Source of the DNA: Acinetobacter modestus
GTDB lineage: Bacteria; Pseudomonadota; Gammaproteobacteria; Pseudomonadales; Moraxellaceae
Length of the DNA: 64,000 nucleotides
Reading direction: 5' to 3'
Assembly (NCBI RefSeq): GCF_014636095.1
Contig: NZ_BMDV01000002.1
Span: forward strand, 693,734 to 757,733
The position numbers and the translations under genes were made by a program. The notes beneath the pieces are model-generated. The model was given only the letters and a program-made list of their open reading frames with translations, ran no database searches and had not been told where the DNA came from. Shown here in pieces: positions 15,536 through 25,530 of this stretch; position 1 is the stretch's first letter; each line of letters starts with the position of its first letter.

Positions 15536-15679
15536 AAGACAGAAAGATCTGTCTGCATAAGAAGGATCGGGATGTGCAATTTGTACGACCGCCAGAGGGT
15601 AATATTTTTATTATTCTTTTTACAACTCAGACGCAAGCGTGAGCCACAATAATAACTATAAATCACGCTTTATTTTTTA
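15536..15679 (+). ncRNA. Candidate small RNA (~145 nt)
   Basis: The element starts after a good promoter. It opens with AGACAGA-AAGA-TCTGTCT (15537-15554). A middle section, GGGATGTGCAATTTGTACGA, can fold. It ends with AAGCGTGA (15635-15642) pairing perfectly with TCACGCTT (15663-15670) followed by TATTTTTTAT, an intrinsic terminator. It looks more GC-rich than its surroundings. It sits alone between the ArsR and TetR genes. I cannot assign a family. A 70-codon frame on the other strand overlaps it, but it is not protein-like. Confidence 0.65.
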
Positions 15680-15726
15680 TACTTTCAATTTCATATTATT
15701 TGTTTTAACTCAGCTTTCTGAGAATT

Positions 15727-16296
15727 TTATGATGCCATTTGCTTTTCAAAATTAATTAAATGTTCTACGCGAGTCCAATACTCACTCATTTCAACAGAGT
15801 TTTTATTTACATGCGCTTGGATGGTCATTCCATCTAAAATACTTACGATTAATGTAGCCAAGTGTGTCGGGCTTCGAATATCTAAATTAGTCAGTAAGTT
15901 TTGGATCAAGGCTGTTAGCCATATTTTATATTGTGTCGCAGGTTCAAGGGTTGAAGGGTAAATTTTAATCACTTCTTCAAGTGCTTTTTGGAACATACAG
16001 CCGTTAAAGTCTTCGCTTTGGAACCAAGCATTGTACCATTTGAATATCGATTCAATTTGCTCTAAATAATTTGTTTGATCACATTGAGCTAATGTTTCAT
16101 TCAGTGAGGTTTGAAGGTTAATATTACGTTGAAGCAAACATTCCTCAATAAGCTTTTCCTTCGATGGAAAATATTTATAGAATGTCATTTTTGCAACGCC
16201 TGACTCACTAATAATTCGATCAACCCCAATCGAATTGTAGCTATGCGAGTTAAAAAGTTTTAATGCTGTGTTAATAATATCTTCTTTTTTTGACAT
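15727..16296 (-). CDS. TetR/AcrR-family transcriptional regulator
   Basis: This 189-residue protein has a standard TetR N-terminal HTH: SKKEDIINTALKLFNSHSYN, then GVDRIISESGVAKMTFYKYF (residues 24-43) and PSKEKLIEECL. The C-terminal ligand domain resembles regulators of drug or electrophile response genes, but no target is adjacent. It is separated from the next gene by an AT-rich spacer. Confidence 0.9.
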   Translation of the reverse strand: MSKKEDIINTALKLFNSHSYNSIGVDRIISESGVAKMTFYKYFPSKEKLIEECLLQRNINLQTSLNETLAQCDQTNYLEQIESIFKWYNAWFQSEDFNGCMFQKALEEVIKIYPSTLEPATQYKIWLTALIQNLLTNLDIRSPTHLATLIVSILDGMTIQAHVNKNSVEMSEYWTRVEHLINFEKQMAS

Positions 16297-16642
16297 ACAA
16301 GCCTCGAATTCGCTCTCTGCTAATATGAGCTGAGCATTATTTGCATTCCATCATGCAATTTTGGCACGAATTTTACATGGTATTAAAGAAATATCATAGA
16401 AAAAAATAACATTATTTATTTAATTGATTCTTAAATTTACAGTTTATTAGTTATTTTTTAGTTAAATATATGAATTAATTAAACTAATTTAAATAAAATA
16501 CAGTAATTATAAGGTGATTTATAACTCTATAATATGAATTTAAACTAATTCACATTTATTTAAAATTATGATAATTGAATAATAAAAATCAGTTATTAAA
16601 TTTTTAAGATAAATAACTGACTTTTATATAGTTTATTAAAAA
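16297..16642. other. AT-rich spacer, no gene seen
   Basis: This stretch between the TetR regulator and the lipoprotein gene is very AT-rich. I see no ORF, clear promoter pair or stable hairpin. It presumably holds the TetR gene's own promoter in its first 100 bp. Confidence 0.6.
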
Positions 16643-17149
16643 TTAGCTTCTTGGTAAAGTTTCAATTAAACGCACAAAATTTTGATAAAGCGTTGATTGT
16701 TGAGTAGGTGTATATACAGGGCGTTTAATTGTGCCTTTATTGGTTTGGATCATTAAATCGACATTTTTTGCATTTCTAAGTTCATTAAGAAATAAACTCG
16801 GGATAACAAAAGTATTTGATGAGCGTTTAGGAATGAGACGATTGATGTATTTCTGCTGGGTTTTTCCAACAGGCTCATAACTGAATAATTTATTATCAAC
16901 GCTGAATGTCATACCTGTAATGTCATAATATTCATAAGTACTACTCAATGCCACATCAATTTGTAGGCGATCTTTTTGCTGCTTATCCCATTCCACGACA
17001 ACATTTGGACAAAGTTCATTTGCCTTGCAACTTAATGAACCTGCTGTTGCGAGTTGACTTATATTTGTAGCATCTGATGTTGGATTTGTTAGGTTACTAC
17101 AACCACTTATTGCGATACACAGGCTAAGACAACCAAGTACTTTTTTCAT
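16643..17149 (-). CDS. Hypothetical lipoprotein
   Basis: This 168-residue protein has a lipoprotein signal (MKKVLGCLSLCIAISGC, lipobox at Cys17), so it should be membrane-anchored in the periplasm. The mature part has paired Cys residues (SLSCKANELCPNV) and a predicted beta-rich region with FSVDNKLFSYEPVG. I do not recognise the family. It begins 33 bp after the choloylglycine-hydrolase-like gene on the same strand, so they are probably an operon. Confidence 0.75.
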   Translation of the reverse strand: MKKVLGCLSLCIAISGCSNLTNPTSDATNISQLATAGSLSCKANELCPNVVVEWDKQQKDRLQIDVALSSTYEYYDITGMTFSVDNKLFSYEPVGKTQQKYINRLIPKRSSNTFVIPSLFLNELRNAKNVDLMIQTNKGTIKRPVYTPTQQSTLYQNFVRLIETLPRS

Positions 17150-17182
17150 ATTTAACTTCTCGAGTTTATTTCTATTCAGATG

Positions 17183-18238
17183 TTAATGATGTAACTCTGG
17201 ACCAAGAAATTCAAATGGTTTTGCAATTTTAAATTGATCAGTCGCATCGCCAGCAAAAGTATTTTGTTGGTCTTTACCAAGATCTAATTTACGCGTCACA
17301 CCATCTTTAAAGTTAATTTTCTTTAAGTCCACCCAGAAAACATTAGGAGATACAGCAGATTCAAAAAAGTAGAGTAGTTGTTTGTGATCTGCAACTGTAC
17401 GCCAACGTGTTGAAGAAATATTGGGCTCTTCCTCTGTATTTAAGCCAAAAGGAACCGATGCATTACGTATAACACTAAAGACAGAGGCAATCGCTTCTTT
17501 TGAATTATCATTTTTAGGGATAGCGTTGATATAAAATGATGCTCGCGCAAATCTATCGGATGCTCTATTCGTTCCTGGTAGCATTACAGTGCCACCAATT
17601 TGCTTCCAATAGGTATTTAAAGCCAATTGTTGATCGAAGGTAGGAGAGTTGGTCATAACTTGATATTTCCTGTCATGGTGAATGACTTGTTTACCATTAA
17701 TATATTCAATTATTGCACTATCACCAGTTTTGTCTGAAATTGATAAATGAAGTGTTGCGAGCCTTTGTTCACCAGGAACACTGTCTGTAATTAGTATAAA
17801 TGGTTCTTTTTCTAAGGCTGTCACTGCTTCCGACACAGTCGCATAGTTATCAAGCACATATTGTGCCCATGCAGAAATACTTAATTGTGGCTTATTTGAT
17901 TGTTTTGCATTTGGATATTCTGATTCAACTAGCCATAACACATTTGCCATTAGACCAGCTTCATTCATGCCATCCGTACTTGATATATCATAGCCTGAAG
18001 CGATAACACTGCCATATTTCGATTTCCATTTAAGTGATTTAGGGCCTGCATTACTATCGCGGTTTACGCCACTCGGCATGATCCATAGGTTGGTTCCAAC
18101 ATCTACTTTCCAATCCATTGATCGTGCTGTAATGATGTGATTGTCATTGCCTAAATATACTGCTCTAGTACAAGCTTGTGCTGTTTGAAGTACGAATGAA
18201 GATGCGATCAATGAACAAAATAGTGTTTTTTTAAACAT
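17183..18238 (-). CDS. Secreted choloylglycine hydrolase/penicillin V acylase-like
   Basis: This 351-residue member of the linear-amide C-N hydrolase (Ntn, CGH/PVA) family has a signal peptide ending ...QTAQA. The next residue, Cys in ACTRAVYLG, is the expected N-terminal nucleophile. Other family marks are TARSMDWK, DGMNEAGL, NSPTFDQQ and NRASDRFARASFY. In Gram-negative bacteria these periplasmic enzymes are often linked to N-acyl homoserine lactone or penicillin V hydrolysis; the substrate here is unknown. A GGAG site lies before the ATG. Confidence 0.88.
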   Translation of the reverse strand: MFKKTLFCSLIASSFVLQTAQACTRAVYLGNDNHIITARSMDWKVDVGTNLWIMPSGVNRDSNAGPKSLKWKSKYGSVIASGYDISSTDGMNEAGLMANVLWLVESEYPNAKQSNKPQLSISAWAQYVLDNYATVSEAVTALEKEPFILITDSVPGEQRLATLHLSISDKTGDSAIIEYINGKQVIHHDRKYQVMTNSPTFDQQLALNTYWKQIGGTVMLPGTNRASDRFARASFYINAIPKNDNSKEAIASVFSVIRNASVPFGLNTEEEPNISSTRWRTVADHKQLLYFFESAVSPNVFWVDLKKINFKDGVTRKLDLGKDQQNTFAGDATDQFKIAKPFEFLGPELHH

Positions 18239-18438
18239 ATTGATTCTCCGTTATAGTAAAGAATAATTTAGATATAATTTATGTTTTAAGTTGTTATTAG
18301 TGAGTCTATAAAAAATATGATCTCTTTCAAGACTTAAAATGTAATCATTATAAAAAAATAGTTTTAATTTTTTATGTCAAATCATAAAAGTAGAAATAGT
18401 CGAAACTACTTCTACTTTAATTAGAGGATGTATCAGGC

Positions 18439-19599
18439 TTAGTGAGGTGGTAGCAACATAATAACTGCTTGATTCAGTAACAATACGATATCTTCTAAGA
18501 TATCCGTATGATTAAATTCTTCATCAAATGCTAAGCTTGCGCCATCTGCAATTTGTTTCAGTTGTTCTTGGAAAGATTGAGAAATACAGATATTTTCCCC
18601 ATTTGCCCAAAAGTCTAATAATTGATCTTGTTGTCTATAGAGCAATCTTGATGCAGGTTCCAGAATAAGTTGATAGCCACTATTGATAACTTCAACCAAA
18701 TCATCTATCACAATTTCTTCTGGCTCAGGAATACTATTGGGATATTTAGATTCACTCATGTATGCCATGATCGCCGCATCAAATTCTGGTGCTTGAATGA
18801 GATAATCAAGTAATTGAGTCTTGAGATAAGAAAACTCAGTATTATTTATCTCTCCAATAGCATTTGTTTTTAAGCGAGTAATATCCGCGAGAGGATTTGT
18901 TAAGACTGAGTTTTTTGCGAATTGTTCACTGAGTCGATCTGTCATTTCAGCTAAATTTGGCATACGGAAGCCAAATGAGAAAGTTAAACAATCATCTTCA
19001 GCAACGCCATAATGAGCAAGACCAGGTGGTACATATAATAGATCGCCAGGTGCGAGTACCTCATCGAAATCTACATTCATTTGAGAAAGTAGTTTTAATG
19101 GTTGGTCTGCAACAAATTCTGTTGATTCATCACACATTTGACCGAGTTGCCAACGGCGATGACCATGCCCTTGTACAAGGAATACATCGTAAAAATCAAA
19201 GTGTTTACCAACAGAGCCTCCTTTAGGTGCATAAGAGACCATGATGTCATCGCGGCGCCATTGAGGAATAAATGGAAATTTTTTCCAGAGCTCAGCAATA
19301 TCAAAAGAATAATGGTCCACCGCTTGAACCAGGATAGTCCAAAGATTCGGTAACTTTTGGAAATCGCCTTTAGTGAGTGGTGATGATTTTACATGCCATT
19401 CATTTGGATTTTTATTTTTTTGACGAATCAAGCGAGCACTGACATCTTCTTCTAGCGCTAGTTCTTTGACATCTTCGGGTTCTAATAAACCCATAATTTC
19501 AGGCATTGCATTGCGAACTAATAATGGTTTTTTTTGCCAATATTCATTCAGGAATTGTTCTGCGGTAATACCGCCGAGTACCGCTAAGGATTCAGACAT
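18439..19599 (-). CDS. roxA: Ribosomal protein uL16 arginine hydroxylase-like cupin
   Basis: This 386-residue protein is a JmjC-type Fe(II)/2-oxoglutarate oxygenase of the RoxA/YcfD family, which hydroxylates an arginine of ribosomal protein uL16. The iron-binding facial triad is visible as KHFDFYD (HxD) and the later His in GLAHYGV. The N-terminal FLNEYWQKKPLLVRNA is a strong family signature. It is divergent from dnaX. The symbol follows the ycfD/roxA orthologue. Confidence 0.9.
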   Translation of the reverse strand: MSESLAVLGGITAEQFLNEYWQKKPLLVRNAMPEIMGLLEPEDVKELALEEDVSARLIRQKNKNPNEWHVKSSPLTKGDFQKLPNLWTILVQAVDHYSFDIAELWKKFPFIPQWRRDDIMVSYAPKGGSVGKHFDFYDVFLVQGHGHRRWQLGQMCDESTEFVADQPLKLLSQMNVDFDEVLAPGDLLYVPPGLAHYGVAEDDCLTFSFGFRMPNLAEMTDRLSEQFAKNSVLTNPLADITRLKTNAIGEINNTEFSYLKTQLLDYLIQAPEFDAAIMAYMSESKYPNSIPEPEEIVIDDLVEVINSGYQLILEPASRLLYRQQDQLLDFWANGENICISQSFQEQLKQIADGASLAFDEEFNHTDILEDIVLLLNQAVIMLLPPH

Positions 19600-19802
19600 G
19601 TCAAAGAGACCAGCAACTTAAAAATTATGGTGTATTCTCTATTGAGTTGAATATCGGTGCAAGTCTTGTGATGATTGTAAGTAAATCTATAAGAAATTCA
19701 GCTTAAAAGCTCCAGAAAGTATTTAATCTTGATCAATTAGAAATGGACTCGTTCACAGCCTTTCAAAAAAACAGTATGCTTAAGATGCAGAAAGGAGCAT
19801 AC

Positions 19803-21845
19803 ATGTATCAAGTACTGGCAAGAAAATACCGTCCTCGTAATTTCAATGAGTTAGTTGGGCAAAACCATGTTTCTCGTGCTTTAACCAGCGCATTAGAACG
19901 TGGGCGTTTGCATCATGCCTACTTGTTTACAGGAACGCGCGGCGTCGGTAAAACCACGATTGCCCGTATTTTAGCCAAATGTTTGAACTGCGAGACAGGA
20001 GTCACTTCAACGCCATGTGAAGTCTGTGCAACCTGTAAGGCCGTAAATGAAGGTCGTTTTATTGATTTAATTGAGATCGATGCGGCATCACGGACTAAGG
20101 TTGAAGATACTCGAGAGTTACTCGACAATGTACCTTATGCGCCGACGCAGGGTCGCTTCAAAGTTTATCTGATTGATGAAGTGCATATGCTTTCAACGCA
20201 TTCGTTTAATGCCTTGCTCAAGACACTGGAAGAACCACCTGAGCATGTGAAGTTCCTCTTTGCAACAACAGATCCACAGAAATTGCCGATTACTGTCATC
20301 TCACGCTGTTTGCAGTTTACATTGCGTCCTTTGGCTGTTGATGAAATCACAGAGCATTTGACAGCGATTTTAAATAAAGAGCATATCGAAGCCGATCAAG
20401 ATGCAATTTGGCAAATTGCAGAATCTGCACAAGGATCATTACGTGATGCATTGTCTCTAACAGACCAAGCAATTGCCTATGGCCAAGGTGCAGTCCATCA
20501 TCAAGATGTTAAAGATATGCTCGGTTTGATTGACCGAACCATTATTTATGATTTGATTTTGGCAATCCATCAAAATCAGCAAGTACGGGTAAGTCAGCTA
20601 CTTCTACAATTTAGACAGCAAGCTTTAGACGTATCTTTGGTTTTGGATCAATTGGTTTCGACCTTGCATGAATTGGCATTGTTGCAATATTTACCTAATC
20701 TTGCATTGAAATATAGTGAAGAGATTAATCAGAAAATTTTGCAACTTTCGAAACTCATTTCTGCTCAAGATTTGCAGTTGTATTATCAAATTGCTTGTAA
20801 AGGTCGAGCTGAGTTGCAACTTGCGGTGACGCAAGAGCAAGGCTTTGAAATGACGGTGTTGCGTTTACTAGCGTTTAGACCTTTGACTTTGAATGAAGTT
20901 ACCGTAACTGCAACACCTGTTACGCAAATTACAGCGCCTGAAGCGTATCAGCCCGTACAGGATTTAAGTACAGAAAATCAGTTTGCAGTTCAGCAAGAAA
21001 CGGTTAGCGTTGAACCTGAACCTGAACCTGAACCTGAACCTGAACCTGAACCTGAACCTGAACCTGAACCTGAACCTGAACCTGAACCTGAACCTGAACC
21101 TGAACCTGAACCTGAACCTGTTGCGCAAAATCCAGATAGCAGCTTAATGGTGTTTGATGCAGAAGATGGGCAGTTGATTGGATTTGACGCGTCAGCATCA
21201 GCGGAAATAATTCAAGTGAGTATTACAGATTCGGATGAGGTTTTAATTTTCCCTGTTGAACAGAATCTTGAAACATTTGCTCAACTAGATGATCTGCATC
21301 TTGAATATCAACAAGCAGCGACACCTGAACAACTTGTTCCAGTCATTGATGGGCAGCTTGCAGAAACTGTTGTCGAATCACCAGTCATCGCAGTTTCTTC
21401 TACTCAAGAAGAGTCAAGTAGCTTAATGCCTCAAGACATTCTAAAGTTGCCTGAGCAGACATTAGAAGGTGAGTGGAATCTGAAAAAATGGGAATACTGG
21501 TTTAGAACCAGTCAGCTTTCACCAGCTGTTCAGGAATTAGCCCAACATGGTGTAATGCAAGGACAGATCAACGGCACTTCTATTTTCCAGATTCCTCAAG
21601 AATATGAAGGTATGTTGTCGCAATTGCAGCATGGCTTAGAAGATGCATTAAAAGAACAATGGCCACAAACGCTGTTCAGTGTTCAATATGGTGCTGTTAA
21701 TTCCAATACGCCTTTAGTTATGCAGAATGAGCGTAAAGAAAGAGCTTATCATCGGGCGATCGAATTATTAAGCAAGGAACCAACGATCAAAAGTCTAGTG
21801 GAAACTTTTGATGCAGAGTTACATAATATTCAATTGAAATCTTAA
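19803..21845 (+). CDS. dnaX: DNA polymerase III subunit tau/gamma
   Basis: DnaX is the AAA+ clamp-loader motor that couples the polymerase cores and DnaB. I use ATG 19803 ([12 protein letters not shown], 680 residues), six bases after AAAGGAG; an in-frame ATG at 19743 lacks support. Walker [10 protein letters not shown], a four-Cys zinc module (CLNCETG...CEVCATCK) and LIDEVHMLS are present. A (Glu-Pro)18 linker lies near residues 404-439 between the clamp-loader domains and the tau-specific C-terminal region. Divergent from roxA. Confidence 0.97.
   Translation: MYQVLARKYRPRNFNELVGQNHVSRALTSALERGRLHHAYLFTGTRGVGKTTIARILAKCLNCETGVTSTPCEVCATCKAVNEGRFIDLIEIDAASRTKVEDTRELLDNVPYAPTQGRFKVYLIDEVHMLSTHSFNALLKTLEEPPEHVKFLFATTDPQKLPITVISRCLQFTLRPLAVDEITEHLTAILNKEHIEADQDAIWQIAESAQGSLRDALSLTDQAIAYGQGAVHHQDVKDMLGLIDRTIIYDLILAIHQNQQVRVSQLLLQFRQQALDVSLVLDQLVSTLHELALLQYLPNLALKYSEEINQKILQLSKLISAQDLQLYYQIACKGRAELQLAVTQEQGFEMTVLRLLAFRPLTLNEVTVTATPVTQITAPEAYQPVQDLSTENQFAVQQETVSVEPEPEPEPEPEPEPEPEPEPEPEPEPEPEPEPEPEPVAQNPDSSLMVFDAEDGQLIGFDASASAEIIQVSITDSDEVLIFPVEQNLETFAQLDDLHLEYQQAATPEQLVPVIDGQLAETVVESPVIAVSSTQEESSSLMPQDILKLPEQTLEGEWNLKKWEYWFRTSQLSPAVQELAQHGVMQGQINGTSIFQIPQEYEGMLSQLQHGLEDALKEQWPQTLFSVQYGAVNSNTPLVMQNERKERAYHRAIELLSKEPTIKSLVETFDAELHNIQLKS
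21012..21119 (+). repeat. (GAACCT)18 repeat inside dnaX
   Basis: Eighteen uninterrupted identical GAACCT hexamers encode Glu-Pro repeats in DnaX. The absence of any synonymous change argues for recent expansion by slippage. Copy-number changes keep frame, so the linker length can vary without breaking the gene. Confidence 0.95.
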
Positions 21846-21857
21846 CGATTCTAAGTA

Positions 21858-21886
21858 AGAGGCAAAACGGAAACGTTTTTCCTCTA
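21858..21886. terminator. Hairpin after dnaX
   Basis: AGAGG-C-AAAACG and CGTTTT-T-CCTCT close on a GAAA tetraloop, 12 bp past the dnaX stop and just before the convergent thioesterase gene. There is only a weak T-tract. Confidence 0.5.
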
Positions 21887-21891
21887 TTCAT

Positions 21892-22335
21892 TTATACGGT
21901 CAGCAGCAAATATTCGAAGAGTGTAGAGCGCATTGCATCTGGGATTGCTGTGCTTTTTCGGCTTACCCGATCCACAAATACATGGACAAAATGCCCTTGA
22001 GCAGCAGCCTCGTACTGACCGTGCTTAAAAATTGCTAGTTCATATCTAAGTGATGAATTTCCAATTTTGCCAATCGCAACACCAACTTCAACGACTTCTG
22101 GAAAGGAAAGCTCTTGCAAAAAACTACAGGCAGAGTCAACCACTAAGCCAATAATTTCACTATTGTGAATATCGAAGCCAGTTTTCTGGATCAGTAATGA
22201 ATTGGCTGCGGTATCAAAATAACTATAATACGTCACGTTGTTGACGTGGCCGTAAATATCGTTATCGGCCCAACGGGTTTGGATTGGAAAAAAGAATTTA
22301 AATTGTTCGCGTCGTTTTAAAGTCGGTTTGCTCAT
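21892..22335 (-). CDS. 4-hydroxybenzoyl-CoA-type thioesterase
   Basis: This 147-residue hot-dog-fold protein has the YbgC/4HBT signature RWADNDIYGHVNNVTYYSYF, where the Asp in DNDIYGHVN is the expected catalytic residue. It should hydrolyse an acyl-CoA in the cytosol. Its ATG overlaps the stop of the upstream iron-containing alcohol dehydrogenase gene (ATGA), so the two are translationally coupled. The pair may act on the same small acid/alcohol route. Confidence 0.87.
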   Translation of the reverse strand: MSKPTLKRREQFKFFFPIQTRWADNDIYGHVNNVTYYSYFDTAANSLLIQKTGFDIHNSEIIGLVVDSACSFLQELSFPEVVEVGVAIGKIGNSSLRYELAIFKHGQYEAAAQGHFVHVFVDRVSRKSTAIPDAMRSTLFEYLLLTV

Positions 22336-23492
22336 TCATAAATCGCCTGATAGATCTGTAATGCGTCTTGCTCGGTCATTTCCCTTGGATTGTTTTGCAA
22401 CAGTCTGGTTTGTAGCATTGCATCTTTTGCTAACTGAGGTAATTTCGCCTCGGGAATATCTAAATCTTTTAATTTCAATGTTAATCCACTTTGCTCTAAA
22501 TGATTCTGCATATGATCAATAAATAAATCACATAAACCATCAGTACAACCTGTACTACGTGGATCTAACAGTTGCATGAGTTCTGCATAATATTGCTTAG
22601 CTTTCGGGGCATTAAACTTTAGCACTTCAACTAAAACTAAGGCATTGGTATGTCCGTGCGAAAGATGGAAATGTCCGCCCAATGGATAAGCAAGGGCATG
22701 GACTGCGGCGACTGGGGCATTAGCAAATGCTTGACCAGCAAGCATTGAACCGACCAACATATTTTGGCGAGCTTCTAGATCAGCACCATTTTTCAATACT
22801 TTAGCTAAATTATGATTCAATAATTTCAGTGCATTTTTGGCTAACATATCTGCATAGAAGTTCTTTTTAACATTTGAAGTATAGGCTTCAATTGCATGTA
22901 CCATCGCGTCAATACCTGTTGCAGCAGTGATGTGAGGGGGCAGACCTTTTGTAAAAGTTGCATCTAAAATGGCCACATCGGCATATAAAATTGGTGCTAC
23001 CACCCCCATTTTGGTGGTTGCACCCGTTGTGACAATCGAGATTGGTGTGACTTCTGAACCTGTTCCCGCTGTTGTTGGAATAAGAATGAGTGGTAAACGC
23101 GGTGCTTTAGCTTGGTTTACCCCATAGATTTCACTCAGTTTTTGCTGTTGTTTAGGGTGTGCGAGCAAGGCAATGATTTTAGCCACGTCCATGGAACTAC
23201 CACCACCAAAACCAATGATCACATCAATTTGCTCTTGTGTTGCAAAATCAACAGCTTCCAATACAATATGCTCTGGTGGATCTGCTTGGATATCGGAATA
23301 AATAAGATACTCGAGACCAATCTGAGTCAGGATTTCTAAAATGGGTTGATGCAATTGATGCTGTATCATTCCTGCATCGGTCACAATTAATGCTTTTTGA
23401 TAATTTTGTTGAGAAAGCACGTTTTTAAGTTCTTGTATCGAACCTAGCCCCGAGATAATGTTGGGAACAGTTTGAAATTGAAACGGGTTCAT
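22332..23492 (-). CDS. Iron-containing alcohol dehydrogenase
   Basis: This 386-residue group III ADH has the NAD-binding GGGSSMDVAK motif. Iron-site residues are in the segments ITAATGIDAMVHAIEAY and AVHALAYPLGGHFHLSHGHTNAL. ATG 23492 is chosen because AAGGA precedes it; two upstream in-frame ATGs (23516, 23513) do not have this. The substrate is likely a short alcohol or aldehyde, NAD(P)-dependent. It overlaps the thioesterase gene by 4 bp. Confidence 0.92.
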   Translation of the reverse strand: MNPFQFQTVPNIISGLGSIQELKNVLSQQNYQKALIVTDAGMIQHQLHQPILEILTQIGLEYLIYSDIQADPPEHIVLEAVDFATQEQIDVIIGFGGGSSMDVAKIIALLAHPKQQQKLSEIYGVNQAKAPRLPLILIPTTAGTGSEVTPISIVTTGATTKMGVVAPILYADVAILDATFTKGLPPHITAATGIDAMVHAIEAYTSNVKKNFYADMLAKNALKLLNHNLAKVLKNGADLEARQNMLVGSMLAGQAFANAPVAAVHALAYPLGGHFHLSHGHTNALVLVEVLKFNAPKAKQYYAELMQLLDPRSTGCTDGLCDLFIDHMQNHLEQSGLTLKLKDLDIPEAKLPQLAKDAMLQTRLLQNNPREMTEQDALQIYQAIYE

Positions 23493-23886
23493 ACATACAT
23501 CCTTATTTTTCATCATAAATACATCATTTTTATATCAAGTGAGTATAAGTTTCACTGCCCAAATAAATTAACATAACACGCTGTAAATAAGTGTAGCTTT
23601 GAAGCGATTCTGTCATTTTGAAAGTGTTATGGTCATGTCTCTATGCATCATAAAGACAATATGAATCAACGCTTGGTGTTGGAAGAAAGAGCTCATCAGT
23701 AGCCTTAAAGAGTAATTCATTCAATGCTTCTGAAGCAATAACCAACCAATCGAAGCAATAGGGTGCATTTATTTCAAGTTGGTGGATTGAAATTTCTTAA
23801 TAAAGGTCTTTATTTTTTGTAAAGTTATGTTATAAATTTGAGCTTCAAAATAAACCAAGTTTTCAATAACTTAAAATGTTAAAAAT
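23493..23886. other. Intergenic region between ADH and a lipoprotein gene
   Basis: This spacer contains the divergent starts of the ADH operon and the small lipoprotein gene. I see no ORF or strong hairpin. The last 80 bases are AT-rich and probably hold the lipoprotein promoter. Confidence 0.5.
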
Positions 23887-24222
23887 ATGAAAAAAGTATT
23901 ATTAATTTTCATTACTGTAGGGGTAGCTGGTTGTCAGCAATCTAGTTTTGGAGAGTTGGTCGCGAGAAACCATTTAAAAGAGGCTAATAATAAGATTGAA
24001 GCATTCTTAAGAATTCTCAATAATCATAAAGCTGAAAAGGACGACCAGGAAAATATTCTATGTTTACAATATCCCAAGGTCTATAAGTATGAATACTTGC
24101 CAGCTATTCTAAGACTTACAAGGTTAAAAAAATTAAATGACAAGAATAAAGAACAATTATTAGATGATCTTAAGGAGACAATGGATTCATACAGTAAGAA
24201 ACTTGAAATAGTTTGTGAGTAA
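23887..24222 (+). CDS. Small hypothetical lipoprotein
   Basis: This 111-residue protein begins MKKVLLIFITVGVAGC, a clear lipoprotein signal with lipobox Cys16, followed by a charged helical domain rich in Lys, Glu and Leu. I do not recognise it. It stands alone in a gene-poor, AT-rich stretch. Confidence 0.7.
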   Translation: MKKVLLIFITVGVAGCQQSSFGELVARNHLKEANNKIEAFLRILNNHKAEKDDQENILCLQYPKVYKYEYLPAILRLTRLKKLNDKNKEQLLDDLKETMDSYSKKLEIVCE

Positions 24223-24707
24223 TATGAATGTGTAAAGTACAAAAAAATTCACCTGATGAGAATGTTAAAATCCAATGATAAATATATAGAACTACTTTGC
24301 AGAAATTAGAATTTTATGTGATTATGATCTAAAAACCAATCGATCTTTTGGTAAGTGAATCAAAGGTTGTATTCTAATAATAATCTAAATATTAAATATT
24401 TTGCTATAAATAAGAAATTGCATTTAATAATTCACATAATTATTCCAGATCAAGATTGGGTTTTTAATTTAGAAAAAATAAAATATTATTTAAATAAATA
24501 TAGAAAATAAATTAAGAAATTTTAAATATTAGATGAAAAAATCATATTTTTTTAAGATGCATGGATGATCTGAAGGTAATAAAAATATTTTTATTATCAT
24601 TGCTTTAAGTTGAATATTTTTAGTCTGACTTACCAAAGGTTGTTAATTTGATTAAGTTGTAAAATTAAGATGAGTATAATTTCTAAGTGAATTTTAATTT
24701 TAAACTA
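24223..24707. other. AT-rich gene-poor region
   Basis: Nearly 500 bases of very AT-rich sequence with no ORF above 30 codons that looks coding. I see no clear promoter, repeat or stable hairpin. Together with 24879-25530 it is the longest gene-poor stretch in the window apart from the small gene between them. Confidence 0.55.
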
Positions 24708-24878
24708 TCAACTTAAATAAAATCCAAGAGATAATATTAGTATCCCTGGTAACATAGATACAAAGCTTATAATTTTACGTTCTTGAGTGTTTTTGATTAA
24801 ATTGTGAAATATGTGTGGGCTAAATATCATTCCACTCACTGAAAAGAGAAACCCGATAGTGACTAAAAAAGCTGACAT
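24708..24878 (-). CDS. Small two-helix membrane protein (56 aa)
   Basis: This short ORF begins MSAFLVTIGFLFSVSGMIFS, has a central polar turn (HNLIKNTQERK) and a second hydrophobic segment (SFVSMLPGILILSLGFYLS). The two-helix hairpin pattern is protein-like, and AAGAG lies about 9 bases before the ATG, inside an otherwise non-coding AT-rich region. Function unknown. Confidence 0.55.
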   Translation of the reverse strand: MSAFLVTIGFLFSVSGMIFSPHIFHNLIKNTQERKIISFVSMLPGILILSLGFYLS

Positions 24879-25530
24879 AGTTTTTACTCTTGATGGTGTA
24901 TTTTTATCAAAATTATGATTCTAATATACAATATTTTTTGATTTAACCAAATAGTTTTTCTCTTTTTTATCTATGACAGCGTATAGCTGAACTGCATCAA
25001 ATACAGTATTGTTTTAGCCTAATTCATATACTAATATTTTTATTAAAGAACATTTTATCGGATCTAAAGGTGCTCTTTTATCTTTGTTGTTTATTGCACT
25101 TTTTCTACCTCTATAAATTTAGATAAAATAGTGTGAATAAACTACAGATTAAGGTTGTTAAAATTCTTAAGAAGACATTTTTTTCAATTTCTTTCCTTGC
25201 AGAAAACCACTTTTTTAAAAAGTTTTTATATTTTCAGTTTATCTTTTTTGATCTAAAATGATTCATAATTTTTATGAATCTACTATTTGATCACAGTTTC
25301 TTTTAATTAGTTTATAACTGACACATATTCTTAATTCCTAAAGAGTATATCTTGATAAAGAATATTCAATATTGATCGTTACTATTTCCTTTCAAATCAA
25401 AGCAATTTTTGACAAAATACCTGATGTCACAATGGTCAATTCACGTATGATCACATTTAAGCAGTTTGCAGGAATTTTGTATGCAATATTTATATTTTTT
25501 TAAAAAACAAAATCTTGGAATGTTTTTTTA
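24879..25530. other. AT-rich gene-poor region before the LMW-PTP gene
   Basis: About 650 bases with no convincing ORF. The sequence is dominated by T- and A-rich runs. The promoter for the downstream phosphatase-murB cluster probably lies in the last 150 bases, but no clean -35/-10 pair stands out. Confidence 0.5.

Noticed and set aside
15454..15666. 70-codon minus-strand ORF
   Set aside because: Composition is not protein-like and it runs antisense over the small RNA candidate with its own promoter and terminator.
21004..21198. Minus-strand ORF with long Val-Gln repeat
   Set aside because: It is the complement of the GAACCT repeat in dnaX; no start site or independent coding signal.
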